From contig NZ_CP163518.1 of NCBI RefSeq assembly GCF_041080625.1, positions 8,921,501-8,985,500 of the forward strand: a stretch of DNA of 64,000 nucleotides, given 5' to 3'. How positions within the stretch are numbered: position 1 is the first letter of the stretch; each line of letters opens with the position of its first letter. This stretch comes from Streptomyces sp. CG1. GTDB lineage: Bacteria > Actinomycetota > Actinomycetes > Streptomycetales > Streptomycetaceae. The notes beneath the pieces are model-generated. The model searched no databases. It saw only the letters and a program-made list of their open reading frames with translations, and was not told the DNA's origin. Position numbers and translations under genes: made by a program. Shown here one piece after another: positions 53,860 through 63,042 of the stretch.

Positions 53860-54233
53860 CGGGGTACCCGCTGGAGGCAACCTCCCTGGCGACGTACACC
53901 CGGATCGATCCCGCGCACCAGGCGGTCTTCTCGCCTGTCGTGATCCAGGACATGCTGCGTAAGGAGCTCGGATTCGACGGAGTCGTCATCTCCTACGACC
54001 TCGGCAACGCGGCAGCGGTCAAGGCCCTACCCCCGGGCCGGCGCGCACTGGCCTTCCTGCGCGCCGGCGGGGACCTCGTGCTGAGCGTGAACGCCGGCGA
54101 CATCCCCGCCATGACCTCTGCGGTCCTCGCCGCCGTGGGCGACGGGCCGGTACTGCGGGCCCACGTCGAGCAGAGCGTACGGCGCGTCCTTGCGGCCAAG
54201 CAGGCGGCCGGACTTCTGCGTTGCGCCGGCTGA
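53860..54233 (+). pseudogene. GH3 (NagZ-like) glycosidase fragment with altered nucleophile
   Basis: The fragment reads ATSLATYTRIDPAHQAVFSP, LRKELGFDGVVISYDLGNAA, RALAFLRAGGDLVLSVNAGD and QSVRRVLAAKQAAGLL, the last third of a GH3 beta-N-acetylhexosaminidase catalytic barrel. In active enzymes the motif is GVVISDDL with the first Asp as nucleophile; here it is SYDL, so that residue is Tyr. The N-terminal two thirds are missing. It is a remnant. Confidence 0.65.
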
Positions 54234-54269
54234 CACCGGGGCGGCGGCCGCACCGCCTCGGGAAGTGTC

Positions 54270-55949
54270 TCAGTCGCTGCGGACCGGCGAGAAAGCGAAG
54301 ACCGCGGCCAGATCCGCCTCGATCGCCCCTGCGGCGGACAGCAGAGAAGGCAGCAGACGTTCACGAGACTGCTCGGGGGTCTCCGGGCCCGCGTGCAGGG
54401 CGAGGTTGACGGCGGCGACGGCCCTGCCTCGCACATCGTGCAGCGGGACCGCCATGGAGCGAAGGCCCGTCTCCAGTTCCTGCTCGACCAGCGCGCAGCC
54501 GTCCTGCCGCACCTGCTCGAAGACGCCGAGGAGTTCGCGGCGTGAGGTCCGGGTGAAGGGGGTCAGCGGGCGCGGAGGCAGCAGGGCGAGCAGCCGCTCC
54601 TGCTCCGCGCGGGGCAGGTCCGCCAGCAGGACACGCCCCATGGAGGTGGCGTAGGCGGGCAGCCGGACACCCGGGTGGACGGCGACGCTCGTGATCTGCT
54701 GGGTGGCGGAGCGGGCCAGATAGCGCACTTCCGCCTCGTCGAGTACGGCGACGGAAGCGGACTCCTGGACCCGGCAGGCGAGCGCGGCCAGATGCGGACG
54801 CGCGATGTCCGCCAGGCCCAGACCGGACAGCGGGGCGTAGCCGAGACCGAGCGTGCGCGGGGCGGGGAGATAGTGCCGCCCGCGCTGTTCGACGTAGCCC
54901 AGACGCAGCAGGGTGAGCAGGTTGCGGCGGGCGCTCTGGTACGACAGCCCGGCGGCCTGCGCCGCATCGTTGAGGGTGAGGCCGCCGCGTGCGCCGCCGA
55001 GGGCGGTGAGCACGGCGAGCCCGCGGGCCAGAGCCTGGAGGAACAGGGGACCGAGTTCCGTCTTGGCGTCGGTGTACGCCGACGGCGCCGGCCCCTGCGC
55101 CGCGGGCCGCTCGGCAGCGAGAGCGTCGCCCATCTCCCGTGCCGTGCGGGTCAGATGAGCCAGACCGCGGTCACGTAGCGCCTGCGCACTCCACCGGCTC
55201 GTGTGGGCGAGCACGCTCAGCGCGTACCGGGGGCTGCCGTCGGGGCCGGGGACGGGGACGGACAGGGCGACCAGACCAGGGGCGGCGATCTGGTCGTCCA
55301 GGGCCCAACCCTGCCCGTGCGCTTCGCTGATCCAGGCGGCGAACTCCGCCTCGTCCGACTGGCCGGGGCGTGCGGCACGTGGGGGAAGGGCCGGGTAGCC
55401 CTCATCCAGCGGATCGGCGGCGCGGTGCGCCCGCCAGGCAGCGTGCTGCTCGGGTGCCCAGACGCCGGCGAGGACGGCGCCGGCGGCGCAGCGGTCCGCG
55501 GGCAGCAGGTCTCCGACCCGGAACCCCAGCGGAATCACCCGCTCCGGGGGGATCGCGCGGGCCACGATGCGCATGTCGCAGCCGTCCGTCGCGATCAGCG
55601 ACACGGATTCGTCCAGCGTGCGGGCCAGCGCGTTCAGATGGGGCTGGGCGGCGTCGGGCAGGCCCGCGGCGCGCAGATAGGCGTTGCCGAACTCCATCAG
55701 CCGCGGGGCCGCTTCCAGCTCACGGCCGGCGGCGCGCAGGTAACCGAGGTGAACCGCCGTCGCGGCCAGCCGGTCCACCGCGGAGCGCGCCAGGCCCGTC
55801 GTCCTGGCAAGGTCGGCCGCCCGCACCGCCTCGGCGGAGCGGGTGACCGCCTCCAACACGGTCAGACCGCGCGCCAGCGGGCCCTCCGCCTCCCTGCCCG
55901 CCCCGGCCTCCCCGGTGTCGCTGCTGGTGGCCCTTGCCCGTCCTGCCAT
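54270..55949 (-). CDS. Double-length IclR-family regulator (two tandem IclR modules)
   Basis: The 559-residue product contains two complete IclR units. Unit 1 has the helix-turn-helix at GLTVLEAVTRSAEAVRAADL ARTTGLARSAVDRLAAT and an effector domain with LNALARTLDESVSLIATDGC. Unit 2 restarts near residue 300 with ARGLAVLTALGGARGGLTLN, AAQAAGLSYQSARRNLLTLL and an effector domain with LAALACRVQESASVAVLDEA and SMAVPLHDVRGRAVAAVNLA. Normal IclR proteins have about 250-270 residues, so this is a natural fusion. It diverges from the aquaporin-aldehyde dehydrogenase pair, its probable targets. The start is the ATG at 55949. Confidence 0.82.
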   Translation of the reverse strand: MAGRARATSSDTGEAGAGREAEGPLARGLTVLEAVTRSAEAVRAADLARTTGLARSAVDRLAATAVHLGYLRAAGRELEAAPRLMEFGNAYLRAAGLPDAAQPHLNALARTLDESVSLIATDGCDMRIVARAIPPERVIPLGFRVGDLLPADRCAAGAVLAGVWAPEQHAAWRAHRAADPLDEGYPALPPRAARPGQSDEAEFAAWISEAHGQGWALDDQIAAPGLVALSVPVPGPDGSPRYALSVLAHTSRWSAQALRDRGLAHLTRTAREMGDALAAERPAAQGPAPSAYTDAKTELGPLFLQALARGLAVLTALGGARGGLTLNDAAQAAGLSYQSARRNLLTLLRLGYVEQRGRHYLPAPRTLGLGYAPLSGLGLADIARPHLAALACRVQESASVAVLDEAEVRYLARSATQQITSVAVHPGVRLPAYATSMGRVLLADLPRAEQERLLALLPPRPLTPFTRTSRRELLGVFEQVRQDGCALVEQELETGLRSMAVPLHDVRGRAVAAVNLALHAGPETPEQSRERLLPSLLSAAGAIEADLAAVFAFSPVRSD

Positions 55950-56142
55950 CGCCGGCGCCGCTCCCGTTTCTGCTCCGTACTGATCGTTCTCGCAGGAGAA
56001 CGCTACCGAGCGTTGACAGGGCCGCACAGACATCGCAGTCTCAAGCCTCGCGATGAACGAACGAAAGTTCACTCAGAGAAAAATTTGGTCCGCCTGGTCG
56101 TGAGCGCATCCGCCGGCCCGGCCCCAACTCCCGAGGACAGCC

Positions 56143-56883
56143 ATGAGTTCTTCCTCCCGTAGCCGGGTGGACCTCGCCCGCCACACCGGCTACGAGTTCC
56201 TGTCGACCGCCGTGCTCTTCTTCGGCGTGGTCAGCCTGGTCCGTGTGCTCGCCCTGCCGGACTCGCCCCTGGCGATCAAAGACCCCCACCTCATGCTCGG
56301 CACGGCCGGAGCCGCGGTGGCCCTGCTGCTCGCCGCACTCATGTACGCCCCGACCGGCCGCGCCTCCGGCGGCCACTTCAACCCCGCCGTCACCGTCTTC
56401 CTCTGGGCGGACGGCCTCTTTCCGGCCCGCGCTGTCCTGCCCTACATCGCCGCCCAGCTGGCCGGCTCCGTCAGCGGTCCCGCCCTCGCCCGTCTGGTGT
56501 GGGGCGCTCCCGTCGGCCGGATGCACTACGCCGTGGTCGCCCCAGCCCCCGGAGTCGGTGCGTCGGCGCTGTTCCTCATCGAGACCGCCGCGCTCTCGGC
56601 CATCCTCGCGGCCGTCGCCGTGGTGATGGGCCGCCCCCGGCTGCACGCACTGATCCCCGCCGTCATCGCGGTGGGAGTGGGCCTCGTCATCGCCTCGCTC
56701 GGCACGGTCACCGGCGCGAACATCAACCCGGCCCGCGCCTTCGGCCCCGCACTGCTCTCCGGCCAGTACGCGCACCTGTGGATCTACCTGCTCTCACCCC
56801 TCGTCGCCGGTCTCCTCGCGGGCCTGGCCCACCGCGCCCTGCGTGCCAGCGGCCCGGCCACCGCCCAGCCGGCCACGACCTGA
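56143..56883 (+). CDS. MIP-family aquaporin / glycerol facilitator-like channel
   Basis: The 246-residue protein has six membrane helices and two half-helix NPA motifs: GGHFNPAVTVF and GANINPARAFGPALL. The second NPA followed by Arg (NPAR) and the GANINPARAFGP pattern are standard for MIP channels. It may pass water, small polyols or neutral aldehydes. It is followed 135 bases downstream by an aldehyde dehydrogenase gene on the same strand, and both diverge from a double IclR regulator. The arrangement suggests uptake of a small alcohol or aldehyde. Confidence 0.88.
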   Translation: MSSSSRSRVDLARHTGYEFLSTAVLFFGVVSLVRVLALPDSPLAIKDPHLMLGTAGAAVALLLAALMYAPTGRASGGHFNPAVTVFLWADGLFPARAVLPYIAAQLAGSVSGPALARLVWGAPVGRMHYAVVAPAPGVGASALFLIETAALSAILAAVAVVMGRPRLHALIPAVIAVGVGLVIASLGTVTGANINPARAFGPALLSGQYAHLWIYLLSPLVAGLLAGLAHRALRASGPATAQPATT

Positions 56884-57018
56884 CGCCCTCCGCCCGACCG
56901 ACCACGACCCGACCGACCTCTTTCGCGTCCGGCGGCCCGGCTCTCGCCCAGCCGACCCGCCCGACCAGCCGACCGACCCACCGCCTGACCGCCCGACCTA
57001 CCTGAACCGGAGCAGCCC
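56884..57018 (+). repeat. Pyrimidine-rich CGACC repeat spacer
   Basis: The spacer between the channel and dehydrogenase genes is made largely of CCGACC/CCGACCGACC/CCGCCCGACC units. It has no gene. Such a low-complexity spacer may reflect slippage. Confidence 0.4.
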
Positions 57019-58488
57019 GTGTCCGCCACCCGAGGCCTGATCATCAACGGCCGCGAGGTCCCCGCCTCTTCCGCCCGCACCACCCCCGACACCAATCCCT
57101 GGACCGGAGAGGTCTACACCGAGGTCGCCGCCGCAACCGTCCAGGACGTGACCCGGGCGGTGGACGCCGCCGACGCCGCCTTCGCGCAGTGGGCGGCCAC
57201 CAAGCCCGCCATCCGCCGGCAGATCCTCCTCGACGCGGCCCGGCTGATGGCCGACCGCAGTGACGACATCGTGCGGATCATGGCCGGTGAAGTCGGCGGC
57301 ACCGCCGCCTGGGCGGCCTTCAACGCCCGGCTCGCCGCCGACATCCTGCTGGAAGCGGCCGCCGCCGTCAGCCGGCCCACCGGCCAGTTGCTCGCGACCG
57401 ACGCCGACGGAGTCATCTCCGCCCAGACCCGGGTCCCCAAGGGCGTCGTCGCCGCCATCTCACCGTGGAACGCACCCGTGATCCTCGGAGTGCGCGCGGT
57501 CGCGCTGCCGCTCGCCGTCGGCAACACCGTCGTGATGAAGCCCAGCGAGGACGCCCCGATCGCCTGCGGCCTGCTCATCGCCGACGTGCTGCACGAGGCC
57601 GGACTGCCCGCGGGTGTGCTCAACGTCGTCACCAACGACCGTGCGGACGCCGCCGACGTGGTCGGCGCGCTCATCGCGGACCCGCGGGTGCGCATGGTCA
57701 ACTTCACCGGCTCGACCGAGGTGGGCCGGGCCGTCGGAGTCCAGGCCGCCCAGCACCTCAAGCCCGCAGTCCTCGAACTCGGCGGTAAGAACGCCCTGGT
57801 GGTCCTGGAGGACGCGGACGTCGACTACGCCGTGGACGCGGCCGTCTTCGGCTCCTTCATGAACTCCGGCCAGATCTGCATGTGTCTGGACCGGATCGTC
57901 GTCCACCGCTCGCTCGCCGAGGAGTTCACCGCGAAGTTCGCCGCCCGGGTGACACAGCTGAACTGCGGCGACCCTTCCAACTCCGCCACCATCGTCGGAC
58001 CCGTCGTCAACTCCCGTGCGGCGCAGCGCATCACCGCACTTGTCGAGGACGCCCTCGCCCGGGGAGCGGCCCTCGCCGCGGGCACCGGCCGGCCCGAGGG
58101 GCCGGACACCCTGATCCGCCCGGTGGTGCTCACCGGTGTCACCAAGGACATGAAGATCTACTACGACGAGGCCTTCGGCCCGGTCACCGTGGTGCACGTG
58201 GTCGACAGCGCCGACGACGCGGTCGTCCTCGCGAACGACACCCCCTACGGGCTGACCGCCGGTGTCATCACGGAGGACCTGCGCGCAGGTCTCGAGATCG
58301 CCTCCCGGCTGCGCACCGGGATCGTCCACATCAACGACCAGTCGGTCGCCGACGAACCCCAGGCCCCGTTCGGCGGGGTGAAGGACTCCGGCTACGGCCG
58401 CTTCGGAGGCCAGGCCGGCGTCGAGGCGTTCACCGACATCCGCTGGGTCACGGCCCAGGTCCGCGGTCACGCCCACTTCCCGATCTGA
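57019..58488 (+). CDS. NAD(P)-dependent aldehyde dehydrogenase (aromatic-type)
   Basis: The GTG start gives 489 residues with the full ALDH set: Asn151 in ISPWNAPVILG, Glu253 in LELGGKNALVVLEDADVDYA, catalytic Cys287 in MNSGQICMCLDRIVV, and a closing FGGVKDSGYGRFGGQAGVEA. The 'GQICM' context and overall pattern are close to benzaldehyde/salicylaldehyde/vanillin dehydrogenases. It oxidises an aldehyde to the acid. The neighbouring channel may bring in the substrate. Expression is probably under the IclR fusion regulator. Confidence 0.93.
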   Translation: MSATRGLIINGREVPASSARTTPDTNPWTGEVYTEVAAATVQDVTRAVDAADAAFAQWAATKPAIRRQILLDAARLMADRSDDIVRIMAGEVGGTAAWAAFNARLAADILLEAAAAVSRPTGQLLATDADGVISAQTRVPKGVVAAISPWNAPVILGVRAVALPLAVGNTVVMKPSEDAPIACGLLIADVLHEAGLPAGVLNVVTNDRADAADVVGALIADPRVRMVNFTGSTEVGRAVGVQAAQHLKPAVLELGGKNALVVLEDADVDYAVDAAVFGSFMNSGQICMCLDRIVVHRSLAEEFTAKFAARVTQLNCGDPSNSATIVGPVVNSRAAQRITALVEDALARGAALAAGTGRPEGPDTLIRPVVLTGVTKDMKIYYDEAFGPVTVVHVVDSADDAVVLANDTPYGLTAGVITEDLRAGLEIASRLRTGIVHINDQSVADEPQAPFGGVKDSGYGRFGGQAGVEAFTDIRWVTAQVRGHAHFPI

Positions 58489-58504
58489 GCCGCGACCGCC
58501 GATA

Positions 58505-59205
58505 CCGGGTGTGCTGGTGCGCACCCGGCGTCGTCGACAGGGGACGAGTGGCGGCGTCGGGTGTGGTAGCGGTGCCACCAGCGGAAAAGGTCGAGCCGAG
58601 CTTCACGCTCGTCGGGCCCAGGCACTGCGGCCCTGGAGTGTCTCACGTCTGCAGGTGGCGTTGACGGACTCGGCGAGCGCGTTGTCCGCCGAGCTGCCGA
58701 TGGCGCTCATGCTCTGGATCACACCTGCCCGGCGGCAGGCGTCGGCGAACGCCCGACTCGTATACCGCCAGGCGCCGGAAGGTGAGGTTGATGACCGTGG
58801 CCAGATACAGGAACTTCCCGCCAGCCAGCGGAAGATAGGTGATGTCGCCGACGTACTTCGTGTTCACCACCGCGGCGGTGAAGTCGCAGCCGATGAGATC
58901 CGGGATGACAGTGCTGTGCTTGCGTGGTGGGGCGGCTCACCGTCCTCGTGCAGTTCGGCAGTGACCTCGGGGTGCCGTAGGTGCCGTCCGGGTCCCGGTG
59001 GACCTTGCGGATCCGGGCGGCGAGTTTCGCGTCGGCTGCCTGGCGGGCAGCCGACGCGGCTGCGGTTCTGCTCCACCAGCAGAAGCTGGAACGGGCGATG
59101 CCGAGGATGGTGCACAGCCGCTTCACGCCGAAGCGGCGGCGTGGATGGGGCGTCACCGTACTGCCAGGATTGACGATCCACGTCCGCGTGTCTTCTTTTT
59201 TGTCA
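58505..59205 (-). pseudogene. IS3-family transposase remnant with deletions
   Basis: Starting near 59160, GVKRLCTILGIARSSFCWWS and KLAARIRKVHRDPDGTYGTP are the N-terminal part. FTAAVVNTKYVGDITYLPLA and GGKFLYLATVINLTFRRLAV are the catalytic start. RAFADACRRAGVIQSMSAIG SSADNALAESVNAT is the E-containing helix. FRWWHRYHTRRRHSS is the C-terminus. Two segments are deleted and frames change several times. It is an inactive relic. Confidence 0.7.
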
Positions 59206-59265
59206 CGTTCGGACAGGTTCTCCGATCCGCGGTTATAGCGCGGGTACGGGCCGTTCACTCTGGTA

Positions 59266-59290
59266 GTGACCCACCCTCCAGGTGGGTCAC
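59266..59290 (+). repeat. 10-bp perfect stem before the sigma-like gene
   Basis: GTGACCCACC and GGTGGGTCAC pair around CTCCA, 50 bases upstream of the start at 59341. It may be a terminator of upstream transcription or a leader structure. Confidence 0.5.
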
Positions 59291-59340
59291 ATGCCGTGTC
59301 GGCGACACGTCAGTCAATCTTTCTGGCCCGAAGGAGTCGA

Positions 59341-59946
59341 ATGACACTTTCCCACAGTGCACTGCGCCCCGATGCGCGGCTGGTCTTTCGGCTGCGCGGC
59401 GGCAGGCTCGTCGCCTGCCGCTGCCTTTACCGGCGGCACTACGCCGCGGCGTTCTCGTACGCATACTGCCGCTTCGGCGACAGCGCTCATGCCACGCAAT
59501 TGACCGAGCAGGCATTTCACGCCCTGTTCTGTCAGCTGACGTCGATGCCTGCTCAGTCTTCCGGCGGGACCGGTTTCACAGCCTGGGTGGCGCGTGGAGC
59601 GGTGTGGCCGGTCACTGACGATCAAAGGTGGCTGAACGCCTTCCGGCAGCTCTCGCTGCCGCAGCAACTGGTGCTGTGGCACGCGGTTGTGGAGGCGGAG
59701 GCGCCTTCCAGCGTGGCAGCCATCGCTGGGCCGGCCTTTCAGCACGTACCGCAGGCGCGTGCCGACGTACTCGATACGCGTCTGCGTCACTTCCAGCTGG
59801 CGGGTGAGGGCGGTCCGGTCGGCCGGCCTCCGCGGCTCACACCAATGGGAGAGACGCTTCGCCACGTCAAACACCACGTGTCTGCCCGTGACGCGGACCC
59901 CTTGGTTCCCGCGCGATGCCCTACACAGCCAACGGTAACGACATGA
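59341..59946 (+). CDS. Sigma-70-like (ECF-type) protein, degenerate
   Basis: The 201-residue protein starts behind GGAG. A region 2-like block YRRHYAAAFSYAYCRFGDSA is followed by LTEQAFHALFCQL, and a region 4-like block LSLPQQLVLWHAVVEAEAPS and RADVLDTRLRHF. The region 2 and 4 patterns match, gap-free in places, the gene at 63043. The classical DNA-binding helix is weak, so activity as a sigma factor is uncertain. It may be a sigma-like adaptor. It is separated from an MMPL transporter by a minus-strand gene. Confidence 0.6.
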   Translation: MTLSHSALRPDARLVFRLRGGRLVACRCLYRRHYAAAFSYAYCRFGDSAHATQLTEQAFHALFCQLTSMPAQSSGGTGFTAWVARGAVWPVTDDQRWLNAFRQLSLPQQLVLWHAVVEAEAPSSVAAIAGPAFQHVPQARADVLDTRLRHFQLAGEGGPVGRPPRLTPMGETLRHVKHHVSARDADPLVPARCPTQPTVTT

Positions 59947-59975
59947 CCGAGACCGAAATGTGTCCGCCCCGAATG

Positions 59976-60512
59976 TCATCGGAGCCGGGGCCGGTCGCCG
60001 CCGACTTGCCGCGGATGCACGTGCCGTTCCCCGGCTGCCCCGGGCGCGGCTCCCCACTCGAGCCAAGCCGGCAGTGTCTCCTCAAGGCTCCGTCGACGCT
60101 GCTTCGTCAGGCTGTTCACCGGCGCCGACAGAACCTCCCCGAGAACGCCCGGCAGGTCACGAGCCTGTCCGGTGATCAGCCGCGCCAGGTGATCGCCCAC
60201 CGTCAGTGCTCGGCCGGGGCCTTCTTCGCCGTGGACACAGGTTGCGGTCCGGAGCGCGTTGGCCGGTTCGAGCGAGGCTCCGGCGCGCTCAAGGGCTACC
60301 GCCGGAGCGATGACCGCCCAGGTCCCCTGGAACAACTCGTGGGCCGAGGACTGCCCCTGTGGGCAGGAATCCGCCGGCAGGAACATGCGGGACTCGCCGT
60401 TACCGGAGTGAGCGATCGGGTCCCGGGGAGTCAGCTGTCGCCAGGGCCCGTGTCGGCCGCGAAGAATCGCCTGCACGCGTGCGGGTTCGTGCCAGCCGGC
60501 CTCCCGTGCCAA
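59976..60512 (-). CDS. Unrecognised protein with coding composition
   Basis: The leftward frame of 178 codons has high GC3 throughout, from LPADSCPQGQSSAHELFQGT and LARLITGQARDLPGVLGEVL to LEETLPAWLEWGAAPGAAGE. It ends in a short basic tail. There is no membrane segment or known motif. It runs antisense in the gap between the sigma-like gene and the MMPL gene. I cannot name a family. Confidence 0.4.
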   Translation of the reverse strand: MAREAGWHEPARVQAILRGRHGPWRQLTPRDPIAHSGNGESRMFLPADSCPQGQSSAHELFQGTWAVIAPAVALERAGASLEPANALRTATCVHGEEGPGRALTVGDHLARLITGQARDLPGVLGEVLSAPVNSLTKQRRRSLEETLPAWLEWGAAPGAAGERHVHPRQVGGDRPRLR

Positions 60513-60781
60513 GGCGGCAGAACGGCGTGGCCCGGCCGACCGTCGGAGCCGCCGTGTGCTCTTGGCGCGCCCAGAGACATGTCTCTCGTCCTGTCTTGCC
60601 TGTGCCGCATATCCAGTACGTCCCCCAACGGCGGCGGCACCGTACGTCCCTCAGTCTCATGCCGTTGTCGAGGGAACCTCCTAGGGCGTCGCTGTCCAGT
60701 TCATGCAGGCGAGGCGGTCACGCGTAATGGATTCGTCACCTCTGGGCAGCGGCCGGCAGTTGTCGCTTGTTAGGAGTCGGT

Positions 60782-62980
60782 GTGGGACTCGCATGTCGCC
60801 AGAAAGGTGGCCCGGCGCTGGGGAGATGGGCGGAGGTGACCACAGCACATACGCACATCACGCTGATTGCCGGGACACTGCTCACACTCTTCGCGCTTCT
60901 GGTGGGTCACGGTGCCGGTCGCCATTTGGACGGCGATGTGGGAGGCGATCCGCGGGCCGATTCGAGCATCGGAGCTCGCATGCTGCGTGCCCACTTTCCC
61001 GCTGCGCAGTCCAATCTGACACTGCTGGTCAGCATGCCGGGGAAAGCCGACAGCCCGACAGCACGCCTGTACGGGCGGAGACTTACCAAGGCGCTCATGC
61101 AGGAGCCAGGAGTGCAGGTGATCGCATCCTATGCGGACCGGCGCCGGCCCGATCTGGTGTCCGCCGACAGTCACTATGCGCTCATCCTTGCGCACGTCGA
61201 CGAAAGCTCGGCTCGTCTGCCTCGCACCCTCGATGCGGTTTCGCGCGATCTGGAGTCTGCCCGCGGGCGTTTGGAGGTCCGGATGGGCGGCTCGGCCACG
61301 GTGGGGCAAGCGATTCAGGACACCATTCTGCATGACCTGGGCGTTGCGGAGCTGATGGCCGTTCCCGTCGTGATCGTTCTTCTCCTGCTCGTCTCCCGAA
61401 GCGTGGTCGCCGCTGCCTTGCCTCTCCTGATCGCCGTGTTCGCCGTCGAAGGGGCCAACGCTCTGCTGCGGGCACTGGCTCAGTTCACGTCAGTTTCGGT
61501 CTTCGCGCTCAACTTGACCACTGCCCTGGGCATCGGTCTGGCAGTCGACTACGGTCTCCTCCTGGTACGCCGGTATCGCGAAGAGGCGCTGACGTACGGA
61601 ATGACACGCGACGCCGTCATCGCCTCCGTGGGCCGAGCCGGCCACACCATCGTCGTCTCCGCGGCCATCCTCGTCAGTGCGCTGGCGACGCTGTTGCTGT
61701 TTCCCCTGCCTTTCCTCCGCTCCATGGCATACGCGGGTATCGCCACGGTCACGCTCGCCGCGTTCGCCGCGGTGACGCTGCTTCCCCCGGTGCTCGTCCA
61801 ACTCGGTCAACGGATCGACACGGTGGGCGCTTTGCTCAGGGCACGCCGTCCGCGGCATGCGGTGCCCTCCGTAGGCGGGGAGGGCTGGGTCATGGCAGTG
61901 CGCTGGACGGCACGGCACGCTCCTGCGGTCGCATCCACCACTACCGTCATCCTGGTCCTGTTCGGTGCCCCGTTCCTGCATGCCCGCTTCGACGTGAGTG
62001 ACGTCAGGCAGTTGCCCGCGCGCGCCCAGGCGCGCATCGCCGAAGAGCGCATCACTTCGGACTTTCCGACGCAGAGCGTGGACATCATCCTGGCCTCCGC
62101 AGATCAGCGGGCTGTCGCGGGCTACGCGCGTCGTCTGTCCACCTTGACCACGGCGTACACGGTGGACGCTCCCACCGGGCGGTATGTGCACGGGCTGCGC
62201 ACCGGTCCGCGGCAGCCTGAGCGCTCGTCAGGCGGAAGCTCATGGATATCGGTGAGCGCGCGACCGCGGACGCCGCCGGCCGAGCTGGAGGCCCTCGTCC
62301 GACGACTGCGCGGTGTGGAGGCCCCCGCCGACCGGCATGTCACCGGCGTGGCGGCGATCGACCTGGATACGCGCGATTCCATACGAGAGGTACTTCCGTA
62401 CGCGGCAGTCACCGCCGTGGCCACGACCCTGTTGCTCATCCTCCGTCTGACGCGGAGCCCTGTGCTCACAGTTCAGGCAGTCCTTCTCAACGCTCTGAGC
62501 CTTACGGCCATGCTCGGCGCGCAGGTCTGGTGGTTTCAGGACGGAAGCCTGGCCCGGACGCTCGGGTTCACGCGCACCGGTTCGCTCGACATCGGCGTCT
62601 CGGTCCTCATGGGCGTCCTTGCCTTCGGCCTGTCGATGGACTACGGGATCTTCCTCGTCTCCCGCCTGGTCGAAGAGCGCCGTCGGCGGCCCGAGCCCTT
62701 TGCAGCGCTGGAGGAGGCGGTCCGGACAACAGGAGGAACGATTTCCTCCGCGGCCGTGATCCTGGCAGTGAGCATGCTCGCGGTGGCAGGTTCCCGCATC
62801 ACCAGCGTCAAGATGCTGGGGATCGGAGTGGCGCTCGCCGTACTGCTTGATGCCATGGTCGTCCGCGCCCTCCTCCTGCCGTCCGTCCTTGCCTTGGGGG
62901 CCGCACGGACCAGGCTCACGCAAGCCCGTGCCGACGCCTCGCAGAACCTGAGTAACGACCAAGTGAAGCCGCGGGCTTGA
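60782..62980 (+). CDS. MMPL-family (RND superfamily) transporter
   Basis: From the GTG at 60782, preceded by AGGAG, the protein has 732 residues. Two halves each begin with one helix and an external loop, then five helices. The proton-relay motifs are GIGLAVDYGLLLVRRYREEA and FGLSMDYGIFLVSRLVEERR, the GxxxDY signature in both halves. MMPL proteins export lipids, siderophores or other hydrophobic products. The first external loop contains ARMLRAHFPAAQSNLTLLVS. Flanking sigma-like genes on the same strand suggest a shared envelope-related unit. Confidence 0.9.
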   Translation: MGLACRQKGGPALGRWAEVTTAHTHITLIAGTLLTLFALLVGHGAGRHLDGDVGGDPRADSSIGARMLRAHFPAAQSNLTLLVSMPGKADSPTARLYGRRLTKALMQEPGVQVIASYADRRRPDLVSADSHYALILAHVDESSARLPRTLDAVSRDLESARGRLEVRMGGSATVGQAIQDTILHDLGVAELMAVPVVIVLLLLVSRSVVAAALPLLIAVFAVEGANALLRALAQFTSVSVFALNLTTALGIGLAVDYGLLLVRRYREEALTYGMTRDAVIASVGRAGHTIVVSAAILVSALATLLLFPLPFLRSMAYAGIATVTLAAFAAVTLLPPVLVQLGQRIDTVGALLRARRPRHAVPSVGGEGWVMAVRWTARHAPAVASTTTVILVLFGAPFLHARFDVSDVRQLPARAQARIAEERITSDFPTQSVDIILASADQRAVAGYARRLSTLTTAYTVDAPTGRYVHGLRTGPRQPERSSGGSSWISVSARPRTPPAELEALVRRLRGVEAPADRHVTGVAAIDLDTRDSIREVLPYAAVTAVATTLLLILRLTRSPVLTVQAVLLNALSLTAMLGAQVWWFQDGSLARTLGFTRTGSLDIGVSVLMGVLAFGLSMDYGIFLVSRLVEERRRRPEPFAALEEAVRTTGGTISSAAVILAVSMLAVAGSRITSVKMLGIGVALAVLLDAMVVRALLLPSVLALGAARTRLTQARADASQNLSNDQVKPRA

Positions 62981-63042
62981 TGCGTGCGGCGGCGCTCTCC
63001 CTCACCCAGCAAGCCGAAGTCTTCGCCTCCCAGGGAGTACTG

